Below, in pieces: positions 29,155 to 36,508 of a DNA stretch of 40,668 bases. The notes under the pieces are model-generated. The model had not been told where the DNA came from, made no database searches, and saw nothing but the letters and a program-made list of their open reading frames with translations. Within the stretch, counting starts at the first letter, position 1. The number at the start of each line of letters is the position of its first letter. A program made the position numbers and the translations under genes. Location of the stretch: IMG/VR virus record IMGVR_UViG_3300021061_000033, positions 1-40,668 of that record. The stretch is one strand, 5' to 3'. The stretch is from a virus.

Positions 29155-30356
29155 CCGATGCCGTGGGCGTAGTGGGAGAAGGCGGCGTAGCGCCCCGCAT
29201 CGGGGGCGTGGGAGTCCGTGTGGGCCGGTTCGTCCTGGATGACGCCCCGGACCTTCTTCCAGGCGTAGGCCCGCCACTCGGCCCGCGCCCGCTGCGCTAC
29301 GGCGGGGTCGTCGCCGCCGACGTGGAGGGCGTGCCGCTTCACGAAGTCGATCCCCGCCCCCACGCTCCCCTGCCCCTTCGTGGCCGGGAGCGCGTAGTAC
29401 CCGGCGCGGACGAGCTCCTCGATCCGGTCGGGCTCCGCCGAGTCGCAGTAGATGGGGACGTGCTTCTCGACGCCGAGCGCGGGCAGGCGGGCGATGAGGT
29501 CGCCCGTCGTAAGGTAGGACTCGTGGACGAGCGCCCAGAGGTACAGCGACGCCCTCGGCTCCCCGTCCCGGCGGCCTACCCGCTGGAGCGACATGGGGTC
29601 GTTGTACCCGAAGTCCAGCCCGTACACGTAGTCCAGCCCCTCCGGCCACGCCGCGAGCGCAGTGACGTCGCGGTAGACGGACTCGGCGGGGACGCCGCGG
29701 ACGCCGAGGCCGTAGACCTGCCACGCCCACTCGTCTTGCTCCCGGAGGGCTTCGATCTCGCGGATCTGCGCGGCGGTGAGGAAGGGGTTGTCGAGGTAGG
29801 TGGAGTGGAACCGACGCACGTCAGGGCTCCCGTCGTAGAGCTTCCAGATGTGGTGGTCCTCCCGCATCGAGGGGTTGTAGTCGAGGCAGACGCGATGGGA
29901 GGTGCGGAGGACGAGCTGGGTGTGGAGGTCGGCGGGGATCTCGTTGGCCTCGTTCTCCCAGAGGTGGTGCCGCTTCCGGCCGTGGACCTTCATCTCGTCC
30001 TCGGTGGCGAAGAACTCGATCTGACACGGCTCCCCGCCTCCCTCGGGCTGTGGGAACGTGAACACGTCGTCGGTCTTGTTGTGGCGGGCGTCCTCGTAGA
30101 GCCCCCACTCCCGGAGCGTCTCGATCATGTCCCGGCGGACCGTCGCCTTCAAGGCCGGGCCGGTGGCACGGACGATGGACAGCAGCTCCCCCGCCGTCTG
30201 GCTGAGGTACTCCACCCAGCCGTGGCAGAGGTTCTTCGTCTTGCCGGAGCGGGTGCCGCCCTCCTCGATGAACACACGCTCGCCGCTGGGGTCGCGCAGC
30301 CATTCGAGGAGGTGCCGCCGCACCGGGGTAGCCTTGATGTGCTTGAGGATCTCCAC
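29139..30356 (-). CDS. terL: Terminase large subunit, 405 aa
   Basis: The DNA packaging motor. The ATPase Walker A is GGTRSGKT (33-40) and Walker B is in HHLWENEANE (130-139). The RNase H-like nuclease domain has GLDFGYNDP (Asp248), CDSAEPDRIEEL (Asp305) and DSHAPDAGRYA (381-391). It is about 405 aa, shorter than many, but with all core motifs. It lies two bases from the small subunit gene. Confidence 0.94.
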   Translation of the reverse strand: MEILKHIKATPVRRHLLEWLRDPSGERVFIEEGGTRSGKTKNLCHGWVEYLSQTAGELLSIVRATGPALKATVRRDMIETLREWGLYEDARHNKTDDVFTFPQPEGGGEPCQIEFFATEDEMKVHGRKRHHLWENEANEIPADLHTQLVLRTSHRVCLDYNPSMREDHHIWKLYDGSPDVRRFHSTYLDNPFLTAAQIREIEALREQDEWAWQVYGLGVRGVPAESVYRDVTALAAWPEGLDYVYGLDFGYNDPMSLQRVGRRDGEPRASLYLWALVHESYLTTGDLIARLPALGVEKHVPIYCDSAEPDRIEELVRAGYYALPATKGQGSVGAGIDFVKRHALHVGGDDPAVAQRARAEWRAYAWKKVRGVIQDEPAHTDSHAPDAGRYAAFSHYAHGIGWVLS

Positions 30357-30358
30357 GG

Positions 30359-30757
30359 CTACCCCCCCCCGGTCCCGGGGCCGGTTACTTCCTCGACGAT
30401 GACGCGGGTGACGATGTGGTGGGGGTTCGCCTTCGAGCCGTCGGCCCCGAAGTCGCCCCCCGTCTTCCCGAGGAGCTCGCTCGCCTTCAGGCGGTCCCGC
30501 ATGGACGCGCCAGCCACCTCGCCCCGGAGCACGCTCGTCCAGAACCGCTGCCGCTCCTCACGGGTGGCCACGGCCGGGTCGCCCTCCTGCCGCTCCCGCA
30601 TGGCGTCCTGGATGTGACGTTTTGTGACCAACCGCCGCGCGTAGTCGTAGTCCAGGCCCGCCTTCTCTGCGGCGGGCCGGATGCTCCCGGCTTCTCCGCC
30701 GAGGCTCATGTACGCCTCGACGAACCGGCGCTGCTTCTCGGTGAGGTTCTCAGCCAT
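30359..30757 (-). CDS. terS: Terminase small subunit, 132 aa
   Basis: It begins MAENLTEKQRRFVEAYMSLGGEAGSIRPAAEKAGLDYDYARRLVTKRHIQDAM, the classic terminase_2/xtmA-like N-terminal DNA-binding helix bundle. A central oligomerisation helix (TREERQRFWTSVLRGEVAGASMRDRLKASELLGKTGGDF) follows. It recognises the packaging site; no cos or pac could be located by eye. Confidence 0.9.
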   Translation of the reverse strand: MAENLTEKQRRFVEAYMSLGGEAGSIRPAAEKAGLDYDYARRLVTKRHIQDAMRERQEGDPAVATREERQRFWTSVLRGEVAGASMRDRLKASELLGKTGGDFGADGSKANPHHIVTRVIVEEVTGPGTGGG

Positions 30758-30760
30758 CGG

Positions 30761-30889
30761 CTAGGCGTGGAGGACGTAGACGACGGCGGCGCCCGCGACG
30801 GCCTCCCCGGCCGAGAGCGGCTTGCCGAGGAAGTAGCGGACGGTGGCCCAGAGGAAGAGGGCGACGGCGGCGAGGAGGGGCGTTTCCAT
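30761..30889 (-). CDS. Membrane microprotein, 42 aa
   Basis: METPLLAAVALFLWATVRYF followed by a second hydrophobic run (AVAGAAVVYVLHA), giving one or two membrane segments. It lies three bases before the small terminase start. Its small size and membrane character are like phage holins or lysis modulators; role unproven. Confidence 0.5.
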   Translation of the reverse strand: METPLLAAVALFLWATVRYFLGKPLSAGEAVAGAAVVYVLHA

Positions 30890-30902
30890 GGCGGGTGGGG
30901 GG

Positions 30903-31145
30903 TTAGTCGTTGGCCTCCTCGCCGGTGAGGCCCGGCGGCGTGGGGGCGCCGTCGAGGACGGCGAGCCAGAGGTTCGAGGCGAGCAGGGTGAGGGCGTGCT
31001 CCATGTCGGCCCTCCGGCGGTACCCCTGCCCCGAGTCCGCTACGATGCGACCGTTGGCGGCGACGGCGCGCCAGCGGTGCCGCTTCTCGGCGTCCTTGTA
31101 GCGCTCGAGGGTGAGGGCGGGCCGAAGGGCCGGGCGGTCGCTCAT
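30903..31145 (-). CDS. DUF1508 / YegP-like small protein, 80 aa
   Basis: The pattern YKDAEKRHRWRAVAANGRIVADSGQGYRRRADMEHALTLL (16-55) matches the DUF1508 beta-beta-alpha unit: F/Y-x-D-x-x-x-xWRW-L-A-NG-I-A-S-GYxxxxxx. The function of this family is not established. A four-base overlap (TGAT in reverse) couples it to the microprotein upstream. Confidence 0.75.
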   Translation of the reverse strand: MSDRPALRPALTLERYKDAEKRHRWRAVAANGRIVADSGQGYRRRADMEHALTLLASNLWLAVLDGAPTPPGLTGEEAND

Positions 31146-31234
31146 TGGCAGGCGAAGTAGAGCGTGGGGACGCCGATGAGGATCGTGAGGAGGGCGGCGA
31201 GCATGAGGCGGGGGCCGGTCATCCGGTCAGGCAT
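31142..31234 (-). CDS. Membrane microprotein, 30 aa
   Basis: ATG 31234 overlaps the methyltransferase stop; ATG 31222 gives 26 residues. The hydrophobic run LMLAALLTILIGVPTLYFAC is a single membrane segment. The stop overlaps the DUF1508-like start as ATGA. Coupling on both sides supports it. Confidence 0.45.
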   Translation of the reverse strand: MPDRMTGPRLMLAALLTILIGVPTLYFACQ

Positions 31235-32318
31235 CGGCGAAGGCTTCCAGTTGCTTCGGGGTGGGGACGAACGCGGCCAGCCGGGCGCGGGCGATCTCGA
31301 CGTACTCCGCCTCGCGCTCGACGCCGACGAAGCGGAGCCCTTCGTGGAGGCAGGCGAGGCCGGTGGTGCCGCTCCCGGCGAAGGGGTCGAGGACGAGGCC
31401 GCCGGGCGGGGTGACGAGGCGGACGAGCCAGCGCATGAGCGCCAGCGGCTTCACCGTGGGGTGGGTGTTGCGCGAGGGGGCGCGCTCCCCCGTCCGATGC
31501 ACGCCGTCGCTGCACTCGTGCTCGGGGTTGTTCAGCGGTGCCCCGGCGTATGCCTTGCGGGCGCGCGGCTCTAGGTGCCCGAGCCCGGCCTCCCGCTCGC
31601 TCCGGCTCGCCTTGGCGCAGTAGAAGAAGCGGGCGGCGGTGCCCTTGTCGTCGTACGAGGGCGCCTGTTCCATCGGGCCGTAGTTGCCGTGGAACCCGCT
31701 GCCCCGGCGCTTTCCGTTGCTGACGGCCCCTTTAACTTCCCCGAACCGGGCGAAGGCGTCGAGCACCTCGGCGCTCCCGTCGTGGGCGACGTTGGCGGGC
31801 CAGCGACCAAGAGAATGTCCCGGCTTGTTCTCGTACGTCTCGTGAGCCGGCCGCCTCCATCCTTCGTGAACGCCTGCGCACTTCCCATACGAAGGGCCGC
31901 CGCCGGGGACGGGCTCGCCGGGATTGATGCGGCAGGCGTCCACGTTCAGCGGCGTCACCGGCCCCTTCCGCGCCACGCAGACGGGCTCGTAGGCCGGCTT
32001 CAGCTTGCTCCCGTGCTTGGGGAAGCCGGAGCCGTAGAGCCAGCACACGGTATCTTCGATGGCGAACCCGGCGTCCTCGATGTTCACCCATATCCGGTGC
32101 ATCGTCCGGGTGCCGCCGAAGCACAGGAGCCGCCCGCCGTCGGCGAGCACGCGGTACACCTCGGCCCACACGTCCACGCCGGGCACGTCGTAGTCCCACC
32201 GCCGCCCCATGAACCGGAGCCCATAGGGGGGGTCGGTCACGACGGCATCGACGGCCCCCGGCTCCATCGAGGCGAGGTGGTCGAGGCAGTCGGCGTGGAT
32301 GATCGAGGCGTCAGGCAC
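31227..32318 (-). CDS. DNA methyltransferase, N6-adenine/N4-cytosine type, 363 aa
   Basis: Catalytic TDPPYGLRFMG (28-38) precedes the AdoMet-binding LDPFAGSGTT (310-319), the motif order of beta-class amino-methyltransferases. Residues 115-270 hold a target-recognition-like insertion with NVDACRINPGEP and HPTVKPLALMRWLV near the end, a phrase common in phage orphan methyltransferases. The start is GTG 32318, overlapped by a possible 30-codon membrane peptide upstream. No restriction enzyme is nearby, so it is probably protective or epigenetic. Confidence 0.9.
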   Translation of the reverse strand: MPDASIIHADCLDHLASMEPGAVDAVVTDPPYGLRFMGRRWDYDVPGVDVWAEVYRVLADGGRLLCFGGTRTMHRIWVNIEDAGFAIEDTVCWLYGSGFPKHGSKLKPAYEPVCVARKGPVTPLNVDACRINPGEPVPGGGPSYGKCAGVHEGWRRPAHETYENKPGHSLGRWPANVAHDGSAEVLDAFARFGEVKGAVSNGKRRGSGFHGNYGPMEQAPSYDDKGTAARFFYCAKASRSEREAGLGHLEPRARKAYAGAPLNNPEHECSDGVHRTGERAPSRNTHPTVKPLALMRWLVRLVTPPGGLVLDPFAGSGTTGLACLHEGLRFVGVEREAEYVEIARARLAAFVPTPKQLEAFADA

Positions 32319-32458
32319 GGGGCTCTAGCGTCTCTGGGGGGAGGAAGGCGGCGGCGCCGACGGCGCACGCCACGAGGAGGCAGGCGAGGAAGGCGTAGTA
32401 CAAGAGGACTAGGGATTTACCGGACGGATGCGCTACATTTCGTCATGGGCAAAGCGGC
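32319..32458. other. 140-base gap before the methyltransferase gene
   Basis: It holds a possible minus-strand 30-codon frame with TTG start (32311-32403) encoding a hydrophobic peptide (YYAFLACLLVACAVG) that overlaps the methyltransferase start. It also holds TACATTTC (32434-32441), close to the TAnnTTTG box, on the plus strand. Neither is secure. Confidence 0.3.
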
Positions 32459-32662
32459 TCACTCGTCGGGGTCGGGGTTGCTCGGGGGCGGGCACTCGGG
32501 GCAGGAGCCCTTGATGGCCCACGCCGCCCGCGCGTTGGCGAGGTGCGCGGCCTGGAACGCCTCCTGCACCGTGGTATCCGTCTCCTCGTCGGCGAGGAGC
32601 CCGAACACCGTGGCGTTCGCGTCGAGGGCCTGGAGGAGCTTCGTGGCCTGTGCCGTCGTCAT
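32459..32662 (-). CDS. Small helical protein with CPEC end, 67 aa
   Basis: Residues 1-50 are helical (MTTAQATKLLQALDANATVFGLLADEETDTTVQEAFQAAHLANARAAW). The C-terminal CPECPPP could bind metal or be a disulfide site. The 5' end overlaps the start of the plus-strand lipoprotein gene antisense. Function unknown. Confidence 0.6.
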   Translation of the reverse strand: MTTAQATKLLQALDANATVFGLLADEETDTTVQEAFQAAHLANARAAWAIKGSCPECPPPSNPDPDE

Positions 32663-33353
32663 CGGGCTATCCGGTTGCGTGGAGGACGTGGGGGCGCTGC
32701 GGGAGGCGAACGAGCGGACGCGGGCGATGGCCCGCGACACGCTCCAGGCGGAGGCGGCCCGGCGGGCGCTCGACTCGCTGGCGGCGGCGTACCCGGCGCG
32801 GGAGGGGCTGCGGTCCGCCGAGGCGACGGAGCGGGACACCCTCGTCGCGCGGGTGCTGGCGCGGCGGGCGTTCGTGACGTGGGTGGCGGGGGACACCGCG
32901 GGCGCGTTCGTCGCCTACGTGCAGGCGCTCCCGTCGGCGCCGCTGCTCGGGGACTCGGCGCGGGCGGAGCTCCTCCGCTCGGCCGCCTACGTGGCGCAGA
33001 TGGGGCCGTCGCCGGGGGCGGCGCTGGAGCTCCTCGACACCGCCGAGCGGGTCGCCCGCTCGGCCGGGGAGAACGACCTCGCCGCCGTGATCCTCCGGTG
33101 CAAGGCGTGGGTGCTCGCCGACGCCGAGGGGGTGTACCCGTGCCCGGAGCCGAGCCGGCAGTACCCGACGGGGCTCCTGCTCCTGGCGGCCACGCTCCTC
33201 GCCACGCTCGGGCTCGTGTTCGTGCTGCACCGCCGGGCGCTCGCGGCGGCGGAGGCGCACCGCGCCGTCGTCGCGCACCACATCCGGGCCGCCGAGCGGC
33301 TCGCCGAGCGGGCCGTGGACGAGGCGGCGCGGCGGCGCCGGCCGGGGCATTAG
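32610..33353 (+). CDS. Lipoprotein with helical periplasmic domain and C-terminal membrane segment, 247 aa
   Basis: From GTG 32610 the signal peptide has Arg6 and Arg9, a hydrophobic run and lipobox LSGC (Cys23). GTG 32643 is an alternative without the basic residues. Residues 30-170 are Ala/Arg/Glu helices with a TPR-like look, a membrane segment is at 188-206, and a basic cytoplasmic helix ends the protein. Lipid anchor plus C-terminal membrane segment is the unimolecular spanin plan, and it lies near the endolysin and holin-like genes. It is on the opposite strand to them, and its start overlaps the minus-strand gene at 32662 by about 50 bases. Confidence 0.6.
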   Translation: MAFASRAWRSFVACAVVIGLSGCVEDVGALREANERTRAMARDTLQAEAARRALDSLAAAYPAREGLRSAEATERDTLVARVLARRAFVTWVAGDTAGAFVAYVQALPSAPLLGDSARAELLRSAAYVAQMGPSPGAALELLDTAERVARSAGENDLAAVILRCKAWVLADAEGVYPCPEPSRQYPTGLLLLAATLLATLGLVFVLHRRALAAAEAHRAVVAHHIRAAERLAERAVDEAARRRRPGH

Positions 33354-33361
33354 TCGCGCCA

Positions 33362-33733
33362 TCAGTGCTCGGGGTTGTGGGAGCCAGGGGTGATGATGAC
33401 CTTCCCGGCGCGGATGATCTCGTCGCGGAGCGCGCGGGAGGCGGCGGCGGACTCCTTCGTCGCGGCGATGGACTCCTGCGTCGCCTTCGTGTTGGCGTCG
33501 ATGTTCGTGGCGAACTTGTCGGTGATCCGCTCGATGGACTCCTGGTACATCCGGGCGTCCTCGCGGCTGAGCTGGAGCTGCCGCTCGTAGCCCTTCATGA
33601 AGTAGCGGAGCATGAAGGCGAGCACGACGACGATGGCGGCGACGGTGCCGAGCCGTTCGAGGAGGCCGTAGGCGTAGTCCGGGGGGAGCTGCTGGGCGAA
33701 GAACCACGCGAGGGCGTGGGCGGTGGCGTTCAT
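33362..33733 (-). CDS. Membrane protein with coiled coil (holin or lysis accessory), 123 aa
   Basis: One membrane segment at about 27-45 (RLGTVAAIVVVLAFMLRYF) follows a short N-terminus. Residues 50-115 are a polar helix (RQLQLSREDARMYQESIERITDKF) of coiled-coil type. The end is SHNPEH. It is coupled to the three-segment gene by a four-base overlap. An Rz-like or holin-associated role is plausible from position. Confidence 0.65.
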   Translation of the reverse strand: MNATAHALAWFFAQQLPPDYAYGLLERLGTVAAIVVVLAFMLRYFMKGYERQLQLSREDARMYQESIERITDKFATNIDANTKATQESIAATKESAAASRALRDEIIRAGKVIITPGSHNPEH

Positions 33734-34212
33734 CCCCGTCCCCCCCCGCCGGTCTGGTCCCCTTCGCCGGTCTGGTCCCCTTCTTCGATCTCGATCTGGC
33801 GGCTGAGCGCGTGGGCGCGGCGGTCGGCCTCGGTGCGGATGTGGAAGATCTCCTGGAGGGTGCGGCTGTTGCGGAGGTACCACAGCAGCCACACGGCCTG
33901 GATCAGCGCGGAGAGGGCGACGAGGGCCTGGAGCCGGTAGGCGGGCCAGCCGAGGCGGATGAACGTGATGAGGTAGAGGGCGCCGACGTGGCCCGTGACC
34001 GAGACCGAGAGCCAGAGCCCCGTCTGGACGGGCGAGCCGGCTCCCCGGGAGCCGTTCATGCGGCGGGCGTTCCGGTAGAGGGCCGCCGTCATGAAGGCGA
34101 AGACGACGGCGAGCCCGAGGTAGAGCCCGGCGTAGAACCACGCCCACCCCTGGTCGTCGCCGAAGCACTCGATGAGCGTGCGGTAGTTGCCGTAGTCGGT
34201 GAACCAGTCCAT
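33730..34212 (-). CDS. Three-membrane-segment protein, probable holin, 160 aa
   Basis: Hydrophobic segments lie at about 25-46, 64-86 and 92-113. A charged C-terminal tail has a repeated GDQTG, encoded by an exact 18-bp duplication (33748-33783). Adjacent to the endolysin with a one-base overlap, it is the best holin candidate in the window. Longer than most class I holins. Confidence 0.65.
   Translation of the reverse strand: MDWFTDYGNYRTLIECFGDDQGWAWFYAGLYLGLAVVFAFMTAALYRNARRMNGSRGAGSPVQTGLWLSVSVTGHVGALYLITFIRLGWPAYRLQALVALSALIQAVWLLWYLRNSRTLQEIFHIRTEADRRAHALSRQIEIEEGDQTGEGDQTGGGGRG
33748..33783 (+). repeat. 18-bp tandem duplication in the holin-like gene
   Basis: GCCGGTCTGGTCCCCTTC occurs twice back to back (33748-33765 and 33766-33783). 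It encodes part of the GDQTGEGDQTG tail. Confidence 0.9.
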
Positions 34213-34928
34213 CAGCCCCCTCCCCCCTTCGGGATCTTAGGAGCCCGCTTCTCCCCCACCACCACCGGCTCAGCCTCCGGCAACGCCGTTGGCGTGGGGA
34301 GGGGGCGCGGGGGGCGGGGCTCGATGGGCTCGATGTCGGCGGGGGCCGGGCGCTCGGGTGTGGCCTCGGCTTCGTCGAGGGCCTCCTGGAAGGCGTCGGC
34401 GAGGTCGGCGATGGCGCGGGCGCGGTCGAGGCCGTTGACGATCTTCCGCGCGTTGTAGTAGTCGCAGCGGCCGGGGTGGATGTAGTCGTGGAGGGCCTTC
34501 CCCGTGAACCACCCGTCGCGCATGCCCCGGACGATGATGGCCGCCGCGTTGTCGGGCTCCATCACGGCGTCGGGGTAGCGCACGAAGTCGCGGCCTAGCT
34601 CCTCCCCGGCGCGGCGGTAGTTGTCGAGCCACGTGAGCTGGACGAACCCCCGCCCGTAGTAGGCGTGGCCGTAGGGCCCGGCGGGCTTCCCGTAGGGGCG
34701 GCCCCGGCCCCTCCCGTACTCCCGGATCGGCTGCATCGTGTGCGCCGTCTCGTGCTTGGCCGTGGCGAGCACGTAGGCGAGGTGCTGGCGGCCGACGGGG
34801 GAGGCGAGGGCGAGGGCGCCGTGGGCGTCCCACGCGGCGAGGATGGCCTCGATGCCGTCCACCTGGGCCTGCGTGAGCCGCCCGCCGAAGAGCGGCCGGA
34901 GGGCGGCGTAGAAGGCGGCCTTGTTCAC
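34212..34928 (-). CDS. Endolysin, GH19/lysozyme-like muramidase, 238 aa
   Basis: ATAKHETAHTMQPIREYG (55-72, candidate catalytic Glu60 and second Glu70), then YGHAYYGRGFVQLTWLDNYRRAGEELG and a conserved NAAAIIVRGMRDGWFTGK-L-DY are the pattern of phage chitinase-like (GH19) lysins that cut peptidoglycan. Residues 190-238 are a Pro-rich tail. The start is GTG 34928; the frame continues to 35027 with atypical Arg/Gly sequence that I excluded. No signal peptide, so it depends on a holin. Confidence 0.88.
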   Translation of the reverse strand: MNKAAFYAALRPLFGGRLTQAQVDGIEAILAAWDAHGALALASPVGRQHLAYVLATAKHETAHTMQPIREYGRGRGRPYGKPAGPYGHAYYGRGFVQLTWLDNYRRAGEELGRDFVRYPDAVMEPDNAAAIIVRGMRDGWFTGKALHDYIHPGRCDYYNARKIVNGLDRARAIADLADAFQEALDEAEATPERPAPADIEPIEPRPPRPLPTPTALPEAEPVVVGEKRAPKIPKGGGG

Positions 34929-35132
34929 GGGGAGCGCTCGGTTCGTGCGGCTCCCCCCTGCCCTACGGGCTGGCCCTACGGGCTGGCCTATCCGGCTTCC
35001 CGTCCCCACCACCCCTCCCCTGTGCACGTCGAACGGGTAACGGCGTTGCCGCTGCTCTGACGCAGGGGTGGGGAGGGAGGGGGGACGGGGAGACCCGTAG
35101 GGGCCGGGGGCGGTGCGGGGGGACGAAAAGGC

Positions 35133-35154
35133 GGCCGTCTCTCCGGCCTGTCAA
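35133..35154 (-). promoter_or_regulatory. Candidate late promoter element (TTGACA) with abutting palindrome
   Basis: TTGACA reads 35154 to 35149 on the minus strand, directly followed by the palindrome GGCCG-6-CGGCC (35133-35148). No TATAAT-like -10 lies at 16-18 bases (the sequence there is GCCTTTT). If used, it would need an activator. It faces the endolysin and the late block. Confidence 0.35.
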
Positions 35155-35300
35155 GCCTCTTGGTGCCGGGCCGTAAAGGGCGCGTGGCTACCGGCGGGGC
35201 GAGCGGCTAGGCCGCACTCCGGGCTTTCTCCCCGTGGAATGTGGGGCTAGCGCATGACGAGTGGCCGGGGCAGGTGGTGTTCGGGGGCAGGTGACAATCT

Positions 35301-35352
35301 AGTTGCGAACGCCCCCACAACGCAACTGCGTACGCTGCGCAAGATTGCGCAG
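35301..35352. repeat. TTGCG-type inverted repeats (operator cluster, left)
   Basis: AGTTGCG (35301-35307) and CGCAACT (35321-35327) form one pair. CTGCGCAA-GA-TTGCGCAG (35335-35352) is a perfect 8-bp inverted repeat. AGTTGCGT and TGCGAACGC from this cluster both recur next to the repressor start at 36.5 kb. Confidence 0.6.
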
Positions 35353-35361
35353 TTCGCCCTC

Positions 35362-35389
35362 TTGCTAGGGCTTTACCCTAGCCTATATT
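35362..35389 (+). promoter_or_regulatory. Plus-strand promoter with internal palindrome
   Basis: TTGCTA (35362-35367), 16 bases, TATATT (35384-35389). The spacer is the palindrome GCTAGGG-CTTTA-CCCTAGC (35364-35382), a likely repressor site. It points to the gene at 35498. Confidence 0.5.
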
Positions 35390-35497
35390 CAGCGACCCAC
35401 CGCGAGTCCTGCCGGGGTGTGACTTTGCAACCGTCACCCCTCCGGCGTCATTGATCCGGCCCCCACCACGGCCTTCCCACCTCGCGTAGCCACGGTC

Positions 35498-35890
35498 ATG
35501 CAGATCCAGATCACGGGCGTGTTCGCGCCCCCGCGCCCCGGCGGCTCCTCCGGGCTCCCCCCGGCGACGCCGCTGGGGTCCTACCCCCCCTTCCGCCCCG
35601 GCACCGACGAGGCCGTCGCCGCCGTCGAGCGGGCCGTCGAGCGGGCCGCCCCGCCCCGCACCGACGCCGAGCGATGGGGGCTCGCCATGTGGGCGGGGAG
35701 CGCCGTCATCTTCGCCGCCCGCGCCCACGGCGACCTCGCCACGATGACGGCCGCCATCGCGTTCGTGCTCGGCCAGCTCGCCGAAGGGGCCGCCGTCCTC
35801 GGCGTCCGCCCCGAGGACTACGCGGCCGTCCGCACGCTATCCACCCCCGCCGTCGTCGCCGCCATCGCCGAGCCGCTGTCCCCGAACTAG
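35498..35890 (+). CDS. Hypothetical protein, 130 aa
   Basis: The first 40 residues are Pro/Gly-rich. Residues 40-125 are helical with weakly hydrophobic runs (LAMWAGSAVIFAARAHGDLATMTAAIAFVLGQLAEGAAVLGV). It is the only gene between the promoter at 35362 and the repressor it converges on; stops are ten bases apart. It could be an antirepressor-like or early lysogeny gene, but no family is recognised. Confidence 0.6.
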   Translation: MQIQITGVFAPPRPGGSSGLPPATPLGSYPPFRPGTDEAVAAVERAVERAAPPRTDAERWGLAMWAGSAVIFAARAHGDLATMTAAIAFVLGQLAEGAAVLGVRPEDYAAVRTLSTPAVVAAIAEPLSPN

Positions 35891-35899
35891 CGCCCCGCG

Positions 35900-36454
35900 C
35901 TAGCGTCCGCCGGTGCGGGCGACGTGGGCGGCGCGGAGGGCGTCCCCGACCTCCAGGCGGGGGATTTCGGGCGACGCCGGGACCTCCACGATGAAGCGGT
36001 CGGGCTGCCCGTCCACGGTGACGAGGTAGGCGCGGAGGGACATGACCCCCTCGACCGGCACGTAGCGCGGGCCGAAGTCGGCGGGGGTGTGCCCGTTCCC
36101 GTTCCCGTTCCCGTTCCCGTTGTGGCGGGCGAGGGCGCGGGCCTCCTGCTCCGGCGTCAGCGGCGGGAGCGCCGTCGAGCCCTCCCGCTGGAGGTAGGCG
36201 CCGCGGGCCTCCCGCACCCCCTCCCCCTTGTGGAGCCACCGGACGGACACCCCGGCGTGGGCGGCGATGGCCTCGCGGTTCTTCGGCTGCGGGATGGACT
36301 CCCCGTTCAGCCAGCGGTACGCGTTCGTCTCGTCCACCTTGGCGATGCCGGCGAGCTGCTGCGCGGTGTAGCCGAGGGAGCGGAGGCGCTCGGCGAACGC
36401 GGCGCGGAGCGCGGCCGCCTTGGGGTCGTCGTCGTTCCTCTTCGTGGGGGCCAT
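35900..36454 (-). CDS. XRE-family repressor (CI-like), 184 aa
   Basis: The helix-turn-helix domain covers about residues 15-78 (AFAERLRSLGYTAQQLAGIAKVDETNAYRWLNGESIPQPKNREAIAAHAGVSVRWLHKGEG), the plan of phage CI/CII-like regulators. A linker with five Asn-Gly repeats (112-121) leads to a C-terminal domain (128-184, YVPVEGVMSL, FIVEVPASPEIPRLEVGDAL). That domain lacks a visible Ser/Lys autocleavage pair, so SOS-type self-cleavage is doubtful. It is divergent from the MerR-like gene at 36594, with repeated TTGCG motifs between. Confidence 0.82.
   Translation of the reverse strand: MAPTKRNDDDPKAAALRAAFAERLRSLGYTAQQLAGIAKVDETNAYRWLNGESIPQPKNREAIAAHAGVSVRWLHKGEGVREARGAYLQREGSTALPPLTPEQEARALARHNGNGNGNGNGHTPADFGPRYVPVEGVMSLRAYLVTVDGQPDRFIVEVPASPEIPRLEVGDALRAAHVARTGGR
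36092..36121 (+). repeat. Five 6-bp CCCGTT repeats in the repressor linker
   Basis: Perfect tandem copies from 36092 to 36121 encode the Asn-Gly linker. Copy changes would alter linker length without a frameshift. Confidence 0.92.
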
Positions 36455-36508
36455 TACGGATGCCCTACGGGGGCGGGGTAAGGGGGGAGGGCCGGGGTGG
36501 CGCCGGGG

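Larger units (their letters stand above)
34929..35497. other. 570-base non-coding switch / late promoter region
   Basis: No convincing gene. It contains a 13-bp tandem repeat (CCCTACGGGCTGG at 34961-34986) and a lone TTGACA on the minus strand (35149-35154). It also has several inverted repeats (35301-35327, 35335-35352, 35364-35382) and a plus-strand promoter. The AT-richer part, 35290-35460, contrasts with its surroundings. Both the late block to the left and the gene at 35498 should be controlled here. Confidence 0.7.

Noticed and set aside
32667-33707. A 346-codon minus-strand frame opposite the lipoprotein gene
   Set aside because: It is Arg/Pro-rich without domains. The plus strand has a lipobox and a membrane segment.
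34929-35027. Longer N-terminus for the endolysin
   Set aside because: The added residues are Arg/Gly-rich and unlike lysins; the GTG at 34928 begins exactly where helical lysin-like sequence starts.
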